A program made the position numbers and the translations under genes. 64,000 nt of DNA, from contig AP031437.1 in assembly GCA_042854365.1 (NCBI GenBank), positions 1,240,001 to 1,304,000 of the forward strand, written 5' to 3'. The notes under the pieces were generated by a model. It saw only the letters and a program-made list of their open reading frames with translations, had not been told where the DNA came from and did not search any database. The stretch comes from Anaeromassilibacillus sp001305115. GTDB lineage: Bacteria; Bacillota; Clostridia; Oscillospirales; Acutalibacteraceae. Of this stretch, positions 59,545-64,000 are shown piece by piece (within the stretch, counting starts at the first letter, position 1; every line of letters starts with the position of its first letter).

Positions 59545-60804
59545 ATGGTAGGTGCCGACTTTGGCATTGTAATAGGAATTGTTATCTGTGTGTTATTTTC
59601 TGGTTATTTTTCTGCATCGGAGACAGCATTCACTACATTGAACCGAATTCGTATGAAAACGGCGGCAGAGTCAGGGGATTCCCGTGCTGCGCTTACGCTT
59701 GCTGTTTCAGAGGATTATGATAAAATGTTGTCCACGATTCTGATCGGCAACAATATTGTAAATATTGCAAGTGCGTCCCTGTCGACGATTCTATTTACAC
59801 GCATGTTAGGGGAAGCTGGCGTATCTCTGTCCACCGCGGTTATGACAGTGGTAGTTTTGATTTTTGGTGAGATCTCACCGAAAAGTTTGGCAAAAGAACA
59901 CCCAGAGGCGTTTGCGCGTTTTAGTGCACCCTTTTTGAAGCTTTTGATGACCATCCTGACGCCGATTAATTTCATTTTTTCCCAGTGGAAAAAGTTGCTC
60001 AGTATGGTGTTTAAGAAGAAATCGGACAATCGAATGACGCAGGAGGAACTCAAAACCATCGTCGATGAGGCACAGAATGAGGGCGGTATTGACGAAGAAA
60101 AGGGAGAACTGATCCGCTCGGCGATTGAGTTCGATGATTTGACAGCCGACGATATTTTGACCCCTCGTGTTGATATTGTTGGCATTGATGAAGAATGCCC
60201 ATTCCAGGAGATTTCGGATGTTTTCCTGAACAATACGTATTCCCGACTGCCGGTTTATTCGGATTCCATTGACAACATCATCGGTATGGTCCATGAAAAG
60301 GATTATTTCAGCGCGCAAAAGAATGGCGTTACGGATATCAAACAGGTGATGAAAAAGGTTCTTTATATCAGCCGGACTGTCAAGATCTCGGATTTGTTGC
60401 GTACTCTACAAAAATCAAAGTCGCATATGGCCATTGTGGTCGACGAATTCGGCGGTACAGAAGGGCTCGTTACCATGGAGGACATCATCGAGGAATTGGT
60501 GGGTGATATTTGGGATGAGCATGACGTCGTAATCGACTATTTTAAACAGGTTGATGATCATACGTATTTGGTCAATTGCAGTGCGGATTTGCACGATCTA
60601 TTTGAGGAGTTCGACTTGGGCGATTCGGACGACTATGAGTCGTCCTCTGTTGGTGGCTGGGCAATGGAGTTGCTTGGAAAAATCCCAGCGGTAGGAGATA
60701 CATTCGACTTTGAAGGGTGGCATATTACGGTCACCAAGGCGACAACCCATCATGCGACACAATTGACGATGGTTTCACCAGAAGAAACGACCGAGGATGA
60801 ATAA
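59545..60804 (+). CDS. CorC/HlyC (CNNM-type) family membrane protein with CBS domains
   Basis: 419 residues. DUF21 membrane domain with four hydrophobic spans in about 1-165 (GYFSASETAFTTLNRIRMKT is the family start motif), a CBS pair (about 200-320; TADDILTPRVDIVGI, DNIIGMVHEKD, SHMAIVVDEFGGTEGLVTMEDI with opening given) and a CorC_HlyC domain (about 335-415). The family is associated with Mg2+ or other divalent-ion efflux or tolerance. No hemolysin activity is implied. Confidence 0.9.
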   Translation: MVGADFGIVIGIVICVLFSGYFSASETAFTTLNRIRMKTAAESGDSRAALTLAVSEDYDKMLSTILIGNNIVNIASASLSTILFTRMLGEAGVSLSTAVMTVVVLIFGEISPKSLAKEHPEAFARFSAPFLKLLMTILTPINFIFSQWKKLLSMVFKKKSDNRMTQEELKTIVDEAQNEGGIDEEKGELIRSAIEFDDLTADDILTPRVDIVGIDEECPFQEISDVFLNNTYSRLPVYSDSIDNIIGMVHEKDYFSAQKNGVTDIKQVMKKVLYISRTVKISDLLRTLQKSKSHMAIVVDEFGGTEGLVTMEDIIEELVGDIWDEHDVVIDYFKQVDDHTYLVNCSADLHDLFEEFDLGDSDDYESSSVGGWAMELLGKIPAVGDTFDFEGWHITVTKATTHHATQLTMVSPEETTEDE

Positions 60805-60911
60805 AGTTTGGGACAATTAGCGCTTTTATCTTGGAGAATTTGTGCTATACTGAGAAAAAGCGTTCGGTTTGCAAACCTGCGTTCGGATTCGCTTGGGCAA
60901 GGGGTGAGTGT

Positions 60912-61874
60912 ATGCAAGCGATGAGCCTTTCTGTCATTCTTCCGGTGAGGAATGTTGAACAGGAGATTTCTGGGATTTTGCGCTCTGTAGTCCGTCAGAC
61001 GAATGGAATAGAAACGGAGTTTATTTTGGTGGATATGGGTTCGGACGATGGAACGCCTTTGGAATGTGTGCAGCTCATTAAAAATGAACGGCTACATGGC
61101 TTTGTGGTTCAAAATGGTGACAGTGATGTAGCAGCCGCTCTCAATACCGGTATTCAGAAGGCAAGTGGAACCTATATTTCCTTTGTTTTTGCCCGAAGAT
61201 TGTATGCCGATTTTCTGAGGGGCTTTTTTGAAACCGCAGAACGCACAGGAGCGGATTTCGTATTTGGAAGCTCCTGTGAAGAGGACGCACGTTTGGCGGA
61301 GCGCCGTTCACTCAGCAAGGCTGTTCAGCAGCAGTCCGGCGTAGCATATATGAAGGAGGTCATCCGTGGAACGCTACAGATCGACCTCTCAGCGGTTCTC
61401 TTACGTCGAGATTTTCTGCGAGAGCAGGGATTGCGTTTCACAGAGGGCTGCCGGTATGGATATGCACAGGAATTTTTGTTCCTTTGCCTCTTGCATGCGC
61501 AAAATATTGTGCAGTCTCCGACGCTTTTAAAACGAAATTCGGTATTTGAGCTGAAACGTGGAAAAATGAAACCCATCGGCAAAGATATTTTTCAGGCTGT
61601 GGAGGCGCTTCAGCGGGTCGAATTCTTGTTGCAGACCAGTTTTAAACAAGAGTCTGAATTGGAAGTTCTGTTTACACAGGAGTTGCTTCCCCGTGCCGTG
61701 ATGAACGGCGTGGATATTATGCTGCATGAGGGCAACGGGTATAATGCGGTGCGCGGTATATTGCGAGTTTTAGGGTACGATAAACTGCTTAGAGTTGGGC
61801 GGCGTACAGAAAAGAATCTCAAGCGCCGAATTCGTACATGGAACTTGATCCCCTGGATGTATAAGACGAAATGA
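60912..61874 (+). CDS. Family 2 glycosyltransferase-fold protein, lacking the usual DXD motif
   Basis: 320 residues from the ATG at 60912, chosen because AGGGGTGA precedes it; the longer upstream frame (60831) has no family similarity. The GT-A start is typical: LSVILPVRNVEQEISGILRS, FILVDMGSDDGTPLE. But where DXD is expected after GTYISF the sequence reads VFARR, so the metal-binding site is missing. The C-terminal part is helical. It may be inactive, regulatory or use another mode. Confidence 0.75.
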   Translation: MQAMSLSVILPVRNVEQEISGILRSVVRQTNGIETEFILVDMGSDDGTPLECVQLIKNERLHGFVVQNGDSDVAAALNTGIQKASGTYISFVFARRLYADFLRGFFETAERTGADFVFGSSCEEDARLAERRSLSKAVQQQSGVAYMKEVIRGTLQIDLSAVLLRRDFLREQGLRFTEGCRYGYAQEFLFLCLLHAQNIVQSPTLLKRNSVFELKRGKMKPIGKDIFQAVEALQRVEFLLQTSFKQESELEVLFTQELLPRAVMNGVDIMLHEGNGYNAVRGILRVLGYDKLLRVGRRTEKNLKRRIRTWNLIPWMYKTK

Positions 61875-61879
61875 AATAG

Positions 61880-61916
61880 TGCTGTGTAGATAAGCCTTTT
61901 CTGCACAGCCTTTTCT
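61880..61916 (+). terminator. Terminator after the glycosyltransferase gene
   Basis: GCTGTGTAGA and TCTGCACAGC pair around an 8-12 nt loop and are followed by CTTTTCTT. Confidence 0.6.
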
Positions 61917-61944
61917 TGACAACGAATACTATGTAATATATAAT
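61916..61944 (+). promoter_or_regulatory. Consensus SigA promoter of padR
   Basis: TTGACA (61916-61921), 17-bp spacer, TATAAT (61939-61944): perfect consensus, with transcription predicted near 61951, about 17 nt before the start codon. PadR regulators usually bind such a site to repress themselves. Confidence 0.85.
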
Positions 61945-61967
61945 ATAATTTGATAGGAGGTATCGAT

Positions 61968-62339
61968 TTGGACATACAATTGAAGAAGGGATTGTTGGAG
62001 GTCTGTGTTCTGGCGGTCATCGATCGTGAGGACTCCTACGGTTATCAGATTATGAAGGATCTCTCTGCCTGTGTGGAAATGTCAGAATCGACCTTGTACC
62101 CTATTTTGCGCCGTTTGGAGGCAGGGGGCTATCTGACGACCTATTCCATTGCACACAATGGACGTCTTCGCAAATATTATCGCACAACGGCACAGGGAAA
62201 GAGAAGGCTATATGATTTTTGGGATGAATGGAAGGAATTGGAGCGAATCCATGCCTTTGTTCAAAAGGCCGTATACGGAAGTGAAAATCTGAATCATCAT
62301 GCGGGAGATCAAACGGACAAGGAGGAAACCATGCTGTGA
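61968..62339 (+). CDS. PadR-family transcriptional regulator
   Basis: 123 residues from TTG at 61968, with ATAGGAGGT 7 nt upstream. Winged helix: LDIQLKKGLLEVCVLAVIDR, DSYGYQIMKDLS, STLYPILRRLEAGGYLTTYS and RKYYRTTAQGKRRLYDF. PadR members are typical local repressors of membrane-protein operons. The next gene's GTG overlaps its stop by 4 nt, so the two form a pair as often seen for DUF1700/DUF4097 proteins. Confidence 0.9.
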   Translation: MDIQLKKGLLEVCVLAVIDREDSYGYQIMKDLSACVEMSESTLYPILRRLEAGGYLTTYSIAHNGRLRKYYRTTAQGKRRLYDFWDEWKELERIHAFVQKAVYGSENLNHHAGDQTDKEETML

Positions 62340-63565
62340 AAAAGGAGACCTATTTCCAAAAACTGTACCAGCTCTTACGAGCGCTTCCAGATTGTGATCG
62401 GAATACAATTGTAGCATTTTATCAAGAAATCGTAGAAGATAAAATGGAGAGTGGGCTGTCAGAAGAAGAGGCTGTTGCCAGTCTAGGGGATGTCAATCAA
62501 CTGGCACAAAAAATCTTGCTCGAAAATCCACAGCGGCGTCCTAGTTTAAAACCGATTTGGATTGCATTAGGGGTAGTCGTTGCAATACTGGTGGTATTGG
62601 GCGTGTGGACGGCGCTCGGAATAGTGACCTATCAAGAATTACGGACTAATTCCGTAGCAGAGCAGGTTTTACCCTCAAAAGGACATTCAGAATCTTTTTC
62701 TTCGATGTCTGAAGAAATATTGCAGGGGGATGAAAGAGAGACTTCATCGAAGAAGGATACCGTTGGAAAGCATATGGAAGAATACCGTGCGCCGGTACAT
62801 GAAGTGGATGCGATGAAATTTGAAGCCGAAAACAAATCCATCACCTTTGAAGCTGCTGATACAGAAGAGATTGTGATTTCTTATGAGACGGATAGCACAC
62901 AACTTTATACAGTGGGACAAAAAGGAAGCACGATCTATTTGGAAAATAAGGACCAGAGAGAGCAGGAACAGAAAAAGGGTACCTATCGTATTGTGGTGCA
63001 GCTTCCTACATCCTACTTGGGAGGGCTTGATGTAAAAATCGACAATGGGAAAATTGAGGCAAAGGATTTACAACAACTTACGTCATTTTCCTGTGAAACG
63101 CAAAACGCAACCATTGACTTCGACCATCTAGGCGTGGAGAACCTATGTACAAAAACGAGAAACGGGAAATTAATCCTTCGTGCGATACAGGCCGATCAAC
63201 AGATTGAGCTTAGCACAAGCAACGGAGCCATCCACTTGGAAGACTGTATTTCCGAGGTGATGAACCTTGAATCGAAGAATGGATTCATTGCGTTACACGC
63301 TGTTCAAGCAACGCAGGCGATCCAGGCGGAAACCACCAATGGTGCGATTTCTTTGGAAGGACTGCAGTCGCCGGATATTCAGCTAAAAACCGTAAATGGG
63401 GAAGTTGCCGGAACGATCTATGGAAACCAGGAGGATTACCAAATTATCACGGAGCAGAGACTTGGGAAAAAGAACCTGGAGAATAAATCCACAGGGACCA
63501 AAAAGTTACAAGTAACCACCGATCTGGGCCGTATTCAGATCACTTTTGATACCAATAACGCATAA
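62336..63565 (+). CDS. DUF1700/DUF4097-type membrane-anchored adhesin-like protein
   Basis: 409 residues. Helical N-terminal DUF1700-like part (about 1-70; LYQLLRALPDCDRNTIVAFY, EEEAVASLGDVNQLAQKIL), one membrane span (about 74-98) and a long extracellular beta-helix of DUF4097 strands (about 150-400; FEAENKSITFEAADTEEIVI, DVKIDNGKIEAKDLQQLTSF, TKTRNGKLILRAIQADQQIE). Directly regulated by PadR in other Firmicutes and linked to cell-envelope stress. The GTG start overlaps the padR stop. Confidence 0.85.
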   Translation: MKKETYFQKLYQLLRALPDCDRNTIVAFYQEIVEDKMESGLSEEEAVASLGDVNQLAQKILLENPQRRPSLKPIWIALGVVVAILVVLGVWTALGIVTYQELRTNSVAEQVLPSKGHSESFSSMSEEILQGDERETSSKKDTVGKHMEEYRAPVHEVDAMKFEAENKSITFEAADTEEIVISYETDSTQLYTVGQKGSTIYLENKDQREQEQKKGTYRIVVQLPTSYLGGLDVKIDNGKIEAKDLQQLTSFSCETQNATIDFDHLGVENLCTKTRNGKLILRAIQADQQIELSTSNGAIHLEDCISEVMNLESKNGFIALHAVQATQAIQAETTNGAISLEGLQSPDIQLKTVNGEVAGTIYGNQEDYQIITEQRLGKKNLENKSTGTKKLQVTTDLGRIQITFDTNNA

Positions 63566-63566
63566 A

Positions 63567-63603
63567 AAGAGCAGAAGCCAGTTTTTTCTCAAACCGGCTT
63601 CTG
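63567..63603. terminator. Bidirectional terminator between the DUF4097 gene and the C39-like gene
   Basis: AGCAGAAGCCAGTTT with AAACCGGCTTCTGCT (one mismatch) around a T/C loop, T-rich on the right and A-rich on the left. Confidence 0.75.
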
Positions 63604-63616
63604 CTTTATTTTGTCT

Positions 63617-64000
63617 TTATTCTTCTACTGGTTTTGCAGCAAGGAACAACTTATCGTTGGGGTCATTTTCAAAGAAATCATACATGGTCCAATTGTAGAA
63701 AAAGCGTTCCGCTGGGTAAACCCCATAGCCATCCTGGTTATGGTCGGTTGTATCGTATGGATCTGCCACAATGATGACATCGTCCGCGAGCGTTTCTGTC
63801 CCCATTGTGTCATAGCCGATGATTACTTGCCAGTGTCCACCCCAATCGTTCCACGCGATCATTACCGGAACGCCGTCCTTGAGGTAGTCTTGGATCATGG
63901 TCAAATCGATCTGTTCCAAGTCTTCGAAATCGTAGGTGGTTGTATATGTAAATCCACCAACACCATCAAAAATATCCATCGCCTGCCGCAATGTAGTAGC
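63617..64000 (-). CDS. C39-like cysteine peptidase family, C-terminal part
   Basis: The open frame enters from beyond the window edge; at least 127 residues are visible. GGHWQVIIGYD with the presumed catalytic His and VADPYDTTDHNQDGYGVYP with the Asp are the second half of a C39-like (papain-fold) domain; the catalytic Cys lies outside. Ends with FFENDPNDKLFLAAKPVEE. Likely secreted or surface-linked, but the N-terminus is not seen. Confidence 0.72.
   Translation of the reverse strand, partial: ATTLRQAMDIFDGVGGFTYTTTYDFEDLEQIDLTMIQDYLKDGVPVMIAWNDWGGHWQVIIGYDTMGTETLADDVIIVADPYDTTDHNQDGYGVYPAERFFYNWTMYDFFENDPNDKLFLAAKPVEE

Overview
The window is a piece of a low-to-mid GC, spore-forming Gram-positive chromosome, most likely a gut clostridium of the Oscillospiraceae/Ruminococcaceae type. 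The evidence is Firmicutes-style housekeeping operons (scpA-scpB, dgt-dnaG-rpoD), a GerW/YtfJ sporulation protein, a DUF2953 protein, an Rrf2 regulator beside rpoD, and a pyruvate kinase with the extra C-terminal PEP-utiliser domain.

Left flank (1-20.9 kb), ordinary chromosome: 3' end of der, plsY, rpmB (minus), a membrane M50 protease, scpA-scpB-DUF2953-gerW-dacF-rluB-small GNAT-like gene, a three-gene biotin carboxyltransferase operon (12S-like, biotin carrier and 5S-like subunits of a transcarboxylase), a sugar acetyltransferase, pyk (minus), a VanY-like protein with a changed active site, rpmE, a YigZ protein, then dgt-dnaG-rpoD-rrf2. A gene-poor stretch follows, with a small HTH regulator and a partner gene read from the minus strand.

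Central island (about 22.06-58.75 kb): it starts at the 3' three-quarters of a broken tRNA-Ala, an inverted repeat and a decayed serine recombinase end, and stops at a 5'-truncated SLOG-like gene next to an intact tRNA-Ala. Between them, 49 genes or gene remnants all lie on the minus strand with gaps of about 40 nt or less and many 4-nt overlaps. The base composition and codon use look richer in G+C than the flanks. Recognisable families are nearly all ones known as immunity proteins or neighbours of polymorphic toxins: SUKH/SMI1-KNR4, SUKH-3, SUFU, DUF2185, DUF4261, DUF4253, DUF1963/YwqG, DUF2262 (two), DUF2004, DUF5713, CbrC, DKNYY (two), NADAR, Imm17-like, Imm51-like, ankyrin and TPR proteins. 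I read this as a very large poly-immunity locus, a bank of immunity genes without toxins. Its centrepiece is an 1872-residue protein that fuses at least four immunity-type domains and two TPR modules; a 668-residue relative carries a subset of the same modules in another order. At least six genes are broken by single nonsense or frameshift changes, so the bank is turning over.

Right flank (58.9-64 kb): tRNA-Ala(GGC), a CorC/HlyC-type membrane protein, a family 2 glycosyltransferase lacking its usual DXD motif, a PadR regulator with a strong promoter coupled to a DUF1700/DUF4097-type membrane protein, and the 3' end of a C39-like peptidase on the minus strand.
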